DNA from: Actinomycetota bacterium
Lineage (GTDB): Bacteria > Actinomycetota > Acidimicrobiia > Acidimicrobiales > JAMDDE01
Assembly (NCBI GenBank): GCA_023489235.1
Contig: JAMDDE010000020.1
Location: 38,374 to 72,410, forward strand
Direction of reading: 5' to 3'
Length of the DNA: 34,037 nt
Shown: positions 10,147 through 18,150 of the stretch, piece by piece
How the letters are laid out: every line of letters begins with the position of its first letter
Position numbering within the stretch: position 1 is the first letter of the stretch
Notes under the pieces: generated by a model
What the model saw: the letters and a program-made list of their open reading frames with translations, nothing else
Database searches by the model: none
What the model was told of the DNA's origin: nothing
Program-made: the position numbers and the translations under genes

Positions 10147-11313
10147 TCACACGAAGAGAAGGTTTTCTATGAACGTCTCCAACTGAATTTGCAAGTTGTC
10201 GAAGCTAGTCATGGACTCCTCGAACTCGCTGACGAAGTAGGGAATTCCCTCCTCGTCGAGCGCCTTGATGTACGCCACCTGCTCATCAAGGCCTGGCTCG
10301 CACATCTTGGCTGCAGTGATAATTGCCGCATCCGCCCCGGAGTTCCTTATCCGCTCCAAGAGCATCTTCTCCTTGGGCTTGCGCAGATCATGCTGAACCG
10401 GGCTGTAACTGGAGTGCTCCAGGTATGCATTAGCCAAGTTGGCCAATGGATCGCCCTCCAAGGGCACGTCTTCAGTAATCCAACGCAACCCTATCAAGAG
10501 GTCATCATCGACTATATAGGATGACTGGCCTATGGTATTCAAAAGATCCAAGGGGGGTTGTTCGCAAAATCCACCTTCGAAAACTAGTCGCATCCGATCC
10601 TGTGGCTGGAGATCACGCTTGCCGACAAGATCCAGAGCATACCTGAGTAGCTCGTTATGCTCCTCTCTGGGCACCATCCCGCCTACCGCCATCAATGCAT
10701 ACGCCTCGTCCACTGCCAAAAGCCACGGGGTGTCCCGCCTGATGGCGTACATCTCTCTCAACAACCGCCTATTCTCGTTGAAGATAGCTATTGCTGACCG
10801 CAGATCCTCATCGGTGATCCTTCGTCCAGCCACATCCTCTACTCCCCTCTTCAGTCGGTCATACTCACCGCGTAAGTATGACTGGGCATAAGCAGAGTTG
10901 GCATTTTGGGGAAGATATAGGATCTCGCAAGGGTAGTCGAAGTTCCTTCCGTATACGGCAGCAAGATTCCTCGCGGAATCGCATATTGGATGCGAAACGA
11001 ACATGTCCAGTACGACCTTCTCGGTCAAGGATAGTTCCAAGGAGGTCTTCACGATGGAGCACAGATAACCCCCGAAGTGAGCATCTGCTCCCCTTGCCTC
11101 GAAAGAACCGCCGCGTATGAGGAGAGGAAGCATCCCTGCTGCTGCCACGATCTCCTCTGGGAAGTAAACCTGGAAATGGCCTACTACCTTACCGCCATCC
11201 TCACGCCAGCGTTTGACCGTAGGATAGTCTACGTCTTCCACGAGGTCACGGCAGTATTGAATAACCCCCTCTATCGGCAGTCCCTGCCAACCTTCCATTA
11301 CACGAACAGCCAT
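10147..11313 (-). CDS. 2-hydroxyacyl-CoA dehydratase D-component family protein; benzoyl-CoA reductase subunit C (BcrC/BzdN-like)
   Basis: VVGHFQVYFPEEIVAAAGMLPLLIRGG, DMFVSHPICDSARNLAAVYG, EGGFCEQPPLDLLNTIGQSSYIVDDDLLIGLRW, DAAIITAAKMCEPGLDEQ. ORF track start at 11367; ATG at 11313 preceded by GTGAGG is a likelier start. Confidence 0.84.
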   Translation of the reverse strand: MAVRVMEGWQGLPIEGVIQYCRDLVEDVDYPTVKRWREDGGKVVGHFQVYFPEEIVAAAGMLPLLIRGGSFEARGADAHFGGYLCSIVKTSLELSLTEKVVLDMFVSHPICDSARNLAAVYGRNFDYPCEILYLPQNANSAYAQSYLRGEYDRLKRGVEDVAGRRITDEDLRSAIAIFNENRRLLREMYAIRRDTPWLLAVDEAYALMAVGGMVPREEHNELLRYALDLVGKRDLQPQDRMRLVFEGGFCEQPPLDLLNTIGQSSYIVDDDLLIGLRWITEDVPLEGDPLANLANAYLEHSSYSPVQHDLRKPKEKMLLERIRNSGADAAIITAAKMCEPGLDEQVAYIKALDEEGIPYFVSEFEESMTSFDNLQIQLETFIENLLFV

Positions 11314-11449
11314 AGCAACCTCACGCTCTTTCTCTCTAATCCACCTGGTACACTCCCAGGACTGCACCCACCCCCTGGATAGTTAGACGGTAAAAGCCTC
11401 GGCACATCCGGTCCTGGCTACCGGCTATCTCTCCAATGGAGTTTAATCT

Positions 11450-11502
11450 ACCAACTGTTCAGTAAGACTATGTTACACCACTCTTACTCAAGTTGCAACA
11501 GC
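11450..11502 (-). promoter_or_regulatory. Candidate sigma70-like promoter/regulatory region for the benzoyl-CoA reductase operon
   Basis: Minus strand TTGCAA-17 nt-TAACAT, followed by the palindrome ACTGAACAGT. Confidence 0.4.
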
Positions 11503-11613
11503 TTCAAACGTTTCTTACTGGAAGATAGTAAACAAACTCATTTACCAGGCAATTCACATTCCTGAAGGAGAGAGGGAAGGTCGCCTACACCTGGATGTTC
11601 CATCTTCCAAACC

Positions 11614-11651
11614 ACATTACCCAACTGAAGAGACACTACCCAACTGAAGAA
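11614..11651. repeat. 20-bp direct tandem duplication (CAYTACCCAACTGAAGA)
   Basis: cattacccaactgaagag at 11614 and cactacccaactgaagaa at 11634. Confidence 0.75.
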
Positions 11652-11660
11652 GGGGATAGA

Positions 11661-11706
11661 AAGTTCACAACTACCTGAAGGAGAAGTTCACAACTACCTG
11701 AAGGAA
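11661..11706. repeat. 23-bp direct tandem duplication (AAGTTCACAACTACCTGAAGGAR)
   Basis: aagttcacaactacctgaaggag at 11661 and aagttcacaactacctgaaggaa at 11684. Confidence 0.85.
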
Positions 11707-11865
11707 AGCCATAGTGCAATGAGCAAAGGAGCGCGACAACTCACAAGAGGGGCATGTTCTCGAGGAAGAGGTCGAAAAGCACATGCGTTTAAAAAAAATA
11801 GTGATCTGAGTCATGCCCTCCAACAACAGGTCGAGGAGGCAAAGACAAAATGAAGGGATGGTCGT

Positions 11866-11900
11866 GGGAGAGTCCTCCTCTGGACCAAGAGAACTCTCCC
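11866..11900 (-). terminator. Candidate transcription terminator/hairpin downstream of the PaaK-type ligase gene
   Basis: GGGAGAGT (11866-11873) and ACTCTCCC (11893-11900), extended by flanking GGATGG/CCATCC; on the minus strand followed by CATCCCTTCATTTTGTC. Confidence 0.4.
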
Positions 11901-12007
11901 ATCCCCGCACATCCTAGATCACTTCCCCGGAAGTTTTGCTCAGGGAAGCTTGCTCTGTCGGTCACCAAATGCCAATGCCACTCATCCCCTAGTCAAGTGC
12001 GCATTGC

Positions 12008-13351
12008 TCAGACAAGCTTCCGTTTGTCCACCACTCGTTGAGCTTTTCCTCCCTCTGAACGGGGCAGCTTACCCGGTTCGAGTAGGGTAACCTTCGCTGA
12101 AACCCCCACGTTCTCTCGAATGGAGCGCTGGGTGCGATCACGGACCCTGCGAAGCAGGTGATCAGCCTCCACGATCTCATCGGAGAGGAACTCAGCCGCT
12201 ACCTTGTGAAAGGCGTCCTCGGACAACTCTACCTCTACTTCTAGTTCGTCCAAGGTGCCGGTACGATCCACCAGGAGTCTGTAGTATGGGGCCAACTCGT
12301 CTATTCCGCCAAAAGCAGCCTCTATCTGGCTCGGGTAGACATTGATTCCCCTTATGATGAGCATATCGTCAGTTCTACCCTTGACCATGGCCATTCTTGT
12401 AAGAGTACGACCACAGCTGCATGCAGAGTGGTTCAGACTAGTGATGTCCCCGGTCCAATAACGAATCAAGGGAAGAGCTTCCTTGGTGAGAGTAGTGATC
12501 ACCAATACGCCTTCTTCGCCATCGGGTAACTGTTCTCCAGTATCTGGATCCACGATCTCGGCAAGAAAGTGATCCTCGTTGATATGAGAGCCAGAACGCT
12601 CCTCGACGCACTCGAAGGATACCCCGGGACCGATAATCTCTGAAAGCCCGTACACATTTACGCTTTTTACTCCAAGACGGCTATCTATCTCGGCGCGCAT
12701 AGTCTCTGTCCACGGTTCGGCTCCCACCAAGGCATACCGCAGAGGGATGTCCTCCGGGTCCACTCCTTGTCGTGCAAACTCAGTAGCAATGGTAAGAGCA
12801 TAGCTAGGAGTGCAAGAAAGTACTTGCGCGCCGAAGTCAACCATCAACATGACCTGACGTTCGGTCATTCCCGTGGAGGCAGGGACTACTACCATACCTA
12901 GGCTCTCACCACCAGCGTGGAAGCCCAAGCCACCCGTAAAGAGCCCATAGCCATAAGCGTTGTGCAGTATCATGCCTGGTTCTGCACCACCACCGGCAAG
13001 AGCTCGAGCACATACCTTCCCGAACAGCTCCAAATCTGCACGGGTGTACCCTACGACAGTGGGTTTGCCAGTAGTCCCCGAGGAGGCATGTATCCTGGCT
13101 AGCTCCTTTGTACTCCTAGCGAACAGACCGAACGGATAGGTGTCCCTGAGGTCGGTCTTCTTGGTGAACGGTAACTTGGACAGGTCGGAAACGCTGTGGA
13201 TATCACTGGGCTTGATGCCCGCTTCTTCCAGCCGTTCCCGCATAGGAGCAACCTGTTCATACACCCTGGACACCATCTCATGCAGTCGTGCAGACTGTAG
13301 TTCGATCATTGCCTCTCGACTCATTGTTTCAACATCAGGTTCGAATATCAC
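12008..13351 (-). CDS. Phenylacetate-CoA ligase family protein (PaaK-type aryl-CoA ligase)
   Basis: 447 aa: IHASSGTTGKPTVVGYT, NAYGYGLFTGGLGFHAGGESLG, YGLSEIIGPGVSFEC, IRYWTGDITSL, GRTDDMLIIRGINVYPSQIE. ATGA overlap with upstream gene. Confidence 0.93.
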   Translation of the reverse strand: MIFEPDVETMSREAMIELQSARLHEMVSRVYEQVAPMRERLEEAGIKPSDIHSVSDLSKLPFTKKTDLRDTYPFGLFARSTKELARIHASSGTTGKPTVVGYTRADLELFGKVCARALAGGGAEPGMILHNAYGYGLFTGGLGFHAGGESLGMVVVPASTGMTERQVMLMVDFGAQVLSCTPSYALTIATEFARQGVDPEDIPLRYALVGAEPWTETMRAEIDSRLGVKSVNVYGLSEIIGPGVSFECVEERSGSHINEDHFLAEIVDPDTGEQLPDGEEGVLVITTLTKEALPLIRYWTGDITSLNHSACSCGRTLTRMAMVKGRTDDMLIIRGINVYPSQIEAAFGGIDELAPYYRLLVDRTGTLDELEVEVELSEDAFHKVAAEFLSDEIVEADHLLRRVRDRTQRSIRENVGVSAKVTLLEPGKLPRSEGGKAQRVVDKRKLV

Positions 13352-14541
13352 CTTTGTGCCCCTCCTGTGAACACTTTGGACGCCCTGACGAACGCCTTTC
13401 CCTCCATCAGCTTTCGAGCAGTTCTTGTGTAAGCAGCCTTTTGTACAACAAGACCTCCTGCTTCATCCATCGAGACATTAGCCATGACCACATTTCGACC
13501 GGTAGGATGGCCTATGCGAACCTCCTCTGCACTGCCATCGCCCAGGTAGGCGAGAGTTCCTGGCAATTTAGCTGCTACGGCAACGGTTACACTGGCTGTA
13601 CCAGGAAAGGCTTTGTGCAGGGCTAGAGGTTGGCCTCCAATCACCTGAGCAACGAAATCTATCTCCTCCATTCTTACCTGGCCGTCACCGACCACCGTTG
13701 AATAACTGTGAGCATCCTCCAAGAGCACCGGGATAGGGACCAAGCCCCCTTCGGGAACGCCCAACATACGTGCTACTGCTCGTTGCAAGGAGTCCACCTT
13801 GGCAATTTGGGTATCAGAGGGGAAGGAGGGGATCTCTCCTGGCTCGAACCCAAGATCGGATGCCCTTGCCAGTACACACAAGTTGGCAATGTCCACAATG
13901 GAAACCGGCACCGTACCGACCAGAGGAACATCGACCTCGTCTACGGTCGAGCCCGTTGGCAAAAGCTTACCGGTAACGGATCCAACTGTTTCTCGGTAAT
14001 CGAGCAGTATCTCAGCTCCTGTACCAGGGACTCCATCAACTTGGCAGTCCCCTTCTACAAGTGGCCTGCCCTCCGCTACAGGCACAGTAGCCACGAACAC
14101 CTTGTGGGTATTGGTATTGTGAACTCTCACCGTGGTCAATGGCGATACTGGATCCACATAACCATGCTCAATGGCGTACACCCCTACTGCAGCCGATATG
14201 TTGCCACAGTTCATATCGGTATTTACCTGTGCCTTGGTTATACTTACCTGTGCAAACGTATAGTCTAGGTCGGCATCCTCGATACTTGGAGGCCCAATCA
14301 TGGCAACCTTGCTAGTAAGCAAGTCCGCGCCCCCAAGCCCATCTATCTGGCGAGGATCAGGACTCCCCATGAGAGCAAGCAAGAACTGCTCCAGTTCTGC
14401 CTCATCGCTCGGCAAAGCCAGCCTAGGGAGGAACACTCCCTTGGAGGTACCACCTCGTATGATTGCACAATCAACGGCTAAGAGCTCCCCCTCTCGTGAA
14501 AGAGAAGGGGAGCTCCCTTCAGTTGCTGGCCGCATGATCAA
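13348..14541 (-). CDS. PrpF-family protein (methylaconitate / methylitaconate (Mii) / oxalomesaconate delta-isomerase family)
   Basis: 397 aa: IIRGGTSKGVFL, QIDGLGGADLLTSKVAMIG, VNTDMNCGNISAAVGVYAIEHGYV, VRVHNTNTHKVFVA; translationally coupled on both sides. Confidence 0.9.
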   Translation of the reverse strand: MIMRPATEGSSPSLSREGELLAVDCAIIRGGTSKGVFLPRLALPSDEAELEQFLLALMGSPDPRQIDGLGGADLLTSKVAMIGPPSIEDADLDYTFAQVSITKAQVNTDMNCGNISAAVGVYAIEHGYVDPVSPLTTVRVHNTNTHKVFVATVPVAEGRPLVEGDCQVDGVPGTGAEILLDYRETVGSVTGKLLPTGSTVDEVDVPLVGTVPVSIVDIANLCVLARASDLGFEPGEIPSFPSDTQIAKVDSLQRAVARMLGVPEGGLVPIPVLLEDAHSYSTVVGDGQVRMEEIDFVAQVIGGQPLALHKAFPGTASVTVAVAAKLPGTLAYLGDGSAEEVRIGHPTGRNVVMANVSMDEAGGLVVQKAAYTRTARKLMEGKAFVRASKVFTGGAQR

Positions 14542-15680
14542 GCCACAAGGATATTGACCGTGCAGGCAGTGCCTTCTACGCCTTGTGCTTTCCCGCCTCG
14601 GCAGTGCGCCACCCCTACTTTCGCATTTTGAATTTGGCGTTCGCCTGCCTCTCCTCGGAGTTGCTTGACCAACTCCACTACTTGGGCAACACCAGTGGCG
14701 CCAAGGGGATGACCCTTGCCCAAAAGACCGCCGGAGGCATTGACCGGGAAGGAACCGTTGATATCCATCTCTCCCTTCCCTACTCTGGCCACATACTCAC
14801 CGTGGGGCACAAGACCCATTCCTTCCACCCGGAGGGCCTCGGCAATGCTGAAGCAGTCATGCACCTCAGCAAAGTCGATGTCGCCTGGGCCTACTCCCGA
14901 TTGCTCATAAGCTGTTTGAGCAGTTCGCCACGTGAGGTCCTCCACGGTCATATCGGCTAGACCCACCTCGGTACGACCACTCTTCAAAGCGGTGCCAGCT
15001 AGCTTGATAGCCCTACTGCTCCCTAGTTGATGGAGCTTCGCCTTGCTCACCATGACCACAGCTGCAGCACCATCACTAACTGGGGCACACTCGTGCAGGT
15101 GGAGTGGATCGGCTATCAAACGCCCTTGCATGACCTCTTCCAGAGTAACCGGCTTCTTGAAGTGAGAGAGAGGGTTCATGGCCGCGTTCTTCTTGTTCTT
15201 CACGGCTATCTGAGCAATTTGCTCAGAGGTAACCCCGTATTGAACCATGTAACGCTGGGCTCTCATGGCATAGATGCCCGGCATGGTCAGCCCTATCTGA
15301 GCCTCCACGTCACTAGGATCGGGAGCAAAAGCTCCTCTGAACAAATTGGTCAAATGCTCGACGCCTAACGCTAGGACGATGTCGTAGGCACCAGCTCGAA
15401 GAGCCATGGCTGCATCCCATATTGCAGTAGATCCCGACGAACACGCATTCTCTACGTTGTCAATTGGGATACCCGACAACCCCGCTGCATAAAGAGCACG
15501 CTGTCCCATAGCCATACCTTGGTATACATGGCCAACCCATGCAGCCTCTATGTCTTGCCGACTAACTCCTGCATCGGCAAGAGCTAAATTAACCGCCTCT
15601 GCACCCAGATCAGCAGCGGTCTTGTCCGGATGCTTGCCAAATGGCGTCATCCCAATACCTAATACATATACTTCTTCCAT
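14538..15680 (-). CDS. SCP2/lipid-transfer-type thiolase (BbsB-like candidate)
   Basis: 380 aa: VENACSSGSTAIWDAAMALRAG, ECAPVSDGAAAVVMVS, EVHDCFSIAEALRVEGMGL, NASGGLLGKGHPLGATGVAQ, VGVAHCRGG. Paired with a DUF35 gene. Confidence 0.9.
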   Translation of the reverse strand: MEEVYVLGIGMTPFGKHPDKTAADLGAEAVNLALADAGVSRQDIEAAWVGHVYQGMAMGQRALYAAGLSGIPIDNVENACSSGSTAIWDAAMALRAGAYDIVLALGVEHLTNLFRGAFAPDPSDVEAQIGLTMPGIYAMRAQRYMVQYGVTSEQIAQIAVKNKKNAAMNPLSHFKKPVTLEEVMQGRLIADPLHLHECAPVSDGAAAVVMVSKAKLHQLGSSRAIKLAGTALKSGRTEVGLADMTVEDLTWRTAQTAYEQSGVGPGDIDFAEVHDCFSIAEALRVEGMGLVPHGEYVARVGKGEMDINGSFPVNASGGLLGKGHPLGATGVAQVVELVKQLRGEAGERQIQNAKVGVAHCRGGKAQGVEGTACTVNILVA

Positions 15681-15844
15681 TGCCTATACTCCCTTCAACA
15701 AGGCCATTCAAAGAATTGACGCCTCCCTGGAAAACCTCCAAAGGAAACCTCGCACCTTTCATCACTCGCATCAACATCCATCCAACAACAACACAGCCCC
15801 TACCCTCTCAATCTCTCCGGAGGGATCGAGACTGGCCCACGCCT

Positions 15845-15856
15845 GGGGTCGACCCC
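15845..15856. other. Perfect 12-bp palindrome GGGGTCGACCCC with adjacent CCACC-GACT-GGTGG inverted repeat in the thiolase/DUF35 intergenic region
   Basis: Read directly: tggggtcgacccccaccgactggtggtg. Confidence 0.7.
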
Positions 15857-15871
15857 CACCGACTGGTGGTG

Positions 15872-16270
15872 TCACAATCTGGCATGGGGAATCGAGACTG
15901 GCTCACCATTTTCCACTCTGGGGCCGGATCCCATGACAATGTCCACCTGACTGCCTATGGGGGGCGGCTCCTCTCCGTCATATGGCATCAATACCCGTAC
16001 CTGTTCGGGAAAGTCCACATAGACAAGAATGTAGGGGGTCTTGAACTCGGGAGTTGACTGCCTCACCACCGTAAAGGTGTAGACGGTTCCCTCGCTAGCG
16101 AGCAAGATGTCGTCCAGTGGACTACTTCCATCAGCTGGGCAAATGCTTCGGGGAGGTTGGAACACCCCTCCACAAGTCGGGCATTTGCTAGCCCGCAGAC
16201 GTACCTTGCCATCCTCGATTACATAGTTGACCACCTTCTCGGGGGCTTCCGCCTCATCTACCTTGGTCAT
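15872..16270 (-). CDS. DUF35 OB-fold / zinc-ribbon acyl-CoA-associated protein (BbsA-like candidate)
   Basis: 132 aa: KVRLRASKCPTCGGVFQPPRSICPADGS, GTVYTFTVVRQSTPEFKTPYILVYVDFPEQVRVLM; adjacent to thiolase as in DUF35-thiolase pairs. Confidence 0.9.
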   Translation of the reverse strand: MTKVDEAEAPEKVVNYVIEDGKVRLRASKCPTCGGVFQPPRSICPADGSSPLDDILLASEGTVYTFTVVRQSTPEFKTPYILVYVDFPEQVRVLMPYDGEEPPPIGSQVDIVMGSGPRVENGEPVSIPHARL

Positions 16271-16421
16271 TGCACTCCTCCTTAATCAATAATGTCTATA
16301 CAACAACTACTCTTCACAGCAGAGATCCTTAGACGAACAACCTGACAACCTTGCGTGGTCACTGAGGACGGTAGATCGCTCACCAACAGAGGCTCTCCGT
16401 CAAACATCCCTTGGACCGTCC

Positions 16422-17168
16422 TCAATAGGCCCCCACGCTACGACCACCGCATACATAGAGAACCTGACCGGTTATGTACCACGAATCATCGTCGGCAAAG
16501 AAGGCTACAGCGTGACCAATATCTGCTGGCCCTCCTATGCGCCCAACAGGAACGGTCTTCACCAGTCTCTCTTGAGCCTCTTGGCTCAATCCACGGAACA
16601 ACGGAGTGTCTACTAGGCCAGGAGCTACGACATTTGCAGTTATTTGGTACTTAGCGAACTCCAAGGCAAGCGTGCGAGTAAAACTGACCACCCCTCCTTT
16701 GGATGCAGAGTAGTTAGCTTGTCCTGCTCCGCCCAACCAAGCACGAGACCCTATGTTCACTATACGTCCGTAGTTTGCCTCCATCATATGCTTAACAGCA
16801 GCCTGGGTGCAGAGGAACTGAGATTTCAAGTTGATCCTGAGTACCTCGTCCCAGTCCTCTTCACTCATCTTCACCAGCCATTTATCACGCGCAATACCCG
16901 CATTGTTGACCAGGATGTCCACTTGGCCGTAGGTATCCTTGGCATAGTCCACCAAACCGTCGGCACCAACCTTGGTGGAGATATCGCCAACGTAGTAGCC
17001 CACCTCGAAACCGGCTGCCTTCATCTCGTCAGCAAGAGCCGAGACCCGAGGTTCATCTATGTCGTTCAAGACCACTCTGGCACCGCCGACAGCCAAGCGA
17101 CGAGCAATGCCTTCCCCAATTCCTTGACCTGAACCGGTAACAATAGCTACACGATCTTTTATGCCCAT
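16422..17168 (-). CDS. Short-chain dehydrogenase/reductase (FabG-like; candidate 3-hydroxyacyl-CoA dehydrogenase)
   Basis: 248 aa: IVTGSGQGIGEGIARRL, VNNAGIARD, NIGSRAWLGGAGQANYSASKGG, ITANVVAPGLVDTPL. Confidence 0.93.
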   Translation of the reverse strand: MGIKDRVAIVTGSGQGIGEGIARRLAVGGARVVLNDIDEPRVSALADEMKAAGFEVGYYVGDISTKVGADGLVDYAKDTYGQVDILVNNAGIARDKWLVKMSEEDWDEVLRINLKSQFLCTQAAVKHMMEANYGRIVNIGSRAWLGGAGQANYSASKGGVVSFTRTLALEFAKYQITANVVAPGLVDTPLFRGLSQEAQERLVKTVPVGRIGGPADIGHAVAFFADDDSWYITGQVLYVCGGRSVGAY

Positions 17169-17175
17169 TTGATCA

Positions 17176-17958
17176 TCACCTTCCTATGAACTTAGGAGAG
17201 CGCTTCTCCACGAAAGCGCGCATGCCTTCTTCTCTGTCATGGGTACCACGAAGGAAAGCATGGCAAACTGCCTCGAACTCCAGACCTGTAGCCAGATCCG
17301 AGCTAGTAGCCACGTACACGCTGCGCTTGATCCGGTCAATTGACAATGGGGCCTTACTGGCAACCTTTTTCCCGAATTCCACAGCAGCAGAAACCGCCTC
17401 TCCCTCTGCCACCACTTTGTTGACGATTCCGAGTCTGTATGCCTCATCTGCATCGATGCGATCACCACTGAACATAAGCTCCATGGCTATCGCAGGACCC
17501 ACCAGCCTCGTCAACCTCTGGGTTCCACCAGCCCCAGGCATGCTGCCCACATTGGCTTCAGGGAATCCGAACTTGGCAGTAGCATCAGCGATGCGCAGGT
17601 CACACGCCAAAGCCAACTCGAAACCCCCTCCCAGTACATAGCCGGCTAATGCAGCTATGATGGGTTTGGAAACCTCCTCCATGTAAGAGAACAAACCTCT
17701 TATGATCTCACCAAGAGGATCCCGAGCGCCGCCCGTATCGTACTCTGCTACTCTGCCCTTTATGTCTGCCCCGACTGAAAATGCCTTGGGCTGTCCAGCC
17801 AACACTATTGCACGACAGTCCACCTCCCGATCAAAGTCCGAGAGAAGCTCTCGCAACTCAGCCAGCATCTCAGGGGTAAGAGCATTGAGTGCCTCTGCCC
17901 TGTTGATGGTCACAACCGCCACTCCGTCAGCAAAGCTCGACTGCACCAAGTCGCTCAC
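17176..17958 (-). CDS. Enoyl-CoA hydratase/isomerase family protein (crotonase)
   Basis: 260 aa: [46 protein letters not shown]; both canonical hydratase Glu positions present. Confidence 0.93.
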   Translation of the reverse strand: MSDLVQSSFADGVAVVTINRAEALNALTPEMLAELRELLSDFDREVDCRAIVLAGQPKAFSVGADIKGRVAEYDTGGARDPLGEIIRGLFSYMEEVSKPIIAALAGYVLGGGFELALACDLRIADATAKFGFPEANVGSMPGAGGTQRLTRLVGPAIAMELMFSGDRIDADEAYRLGIVNKVVAEGEAVSAAVEFGKKVASKAPLSIDRIKRSVYVATSSDLATGLEFEAVCHAFLRGTHDREEGMRAFVEKRSPKFIGR

Positions 17959-18069
17959 TTGACCTCTACCTCCATCCAGTGCCTCCTTATCCGCCTATCC
18001 GGTTCCCTGCCACCGTTCATACCATCGGCCTCCTCTATTTTGACCCTTGAAACTGCTTTGACTCCTGAA

Positions 18070-18106
18070 ACTACTACAGCTTGAAGTCACTCCAGGCTGT
18101 AGTAGT
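18070..18106. other. Inverted repeat (11-bp arms) between CoA-transferase and enoyl-CoA hydratase genes
   Basis: ACTACTACAGC (18070-18080) and GCTGTAGTAGT (18096-18106), 15-nt loop. Confidence 0.65.
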
Positions 18107-18150
18107 CCTCGACAAGGATCAACTAGAGATGGTCGAGGTATCCAATGCTC

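Noticed and set aside
7123-11367. 2-hydroxyglutaryl-CoA dehydratase plus activators
   Set aside because: Two distinct ATPase subunits and the C-B-A-D order fit class I benzoyl-CoA reductase better; retained only as a possibility to test.
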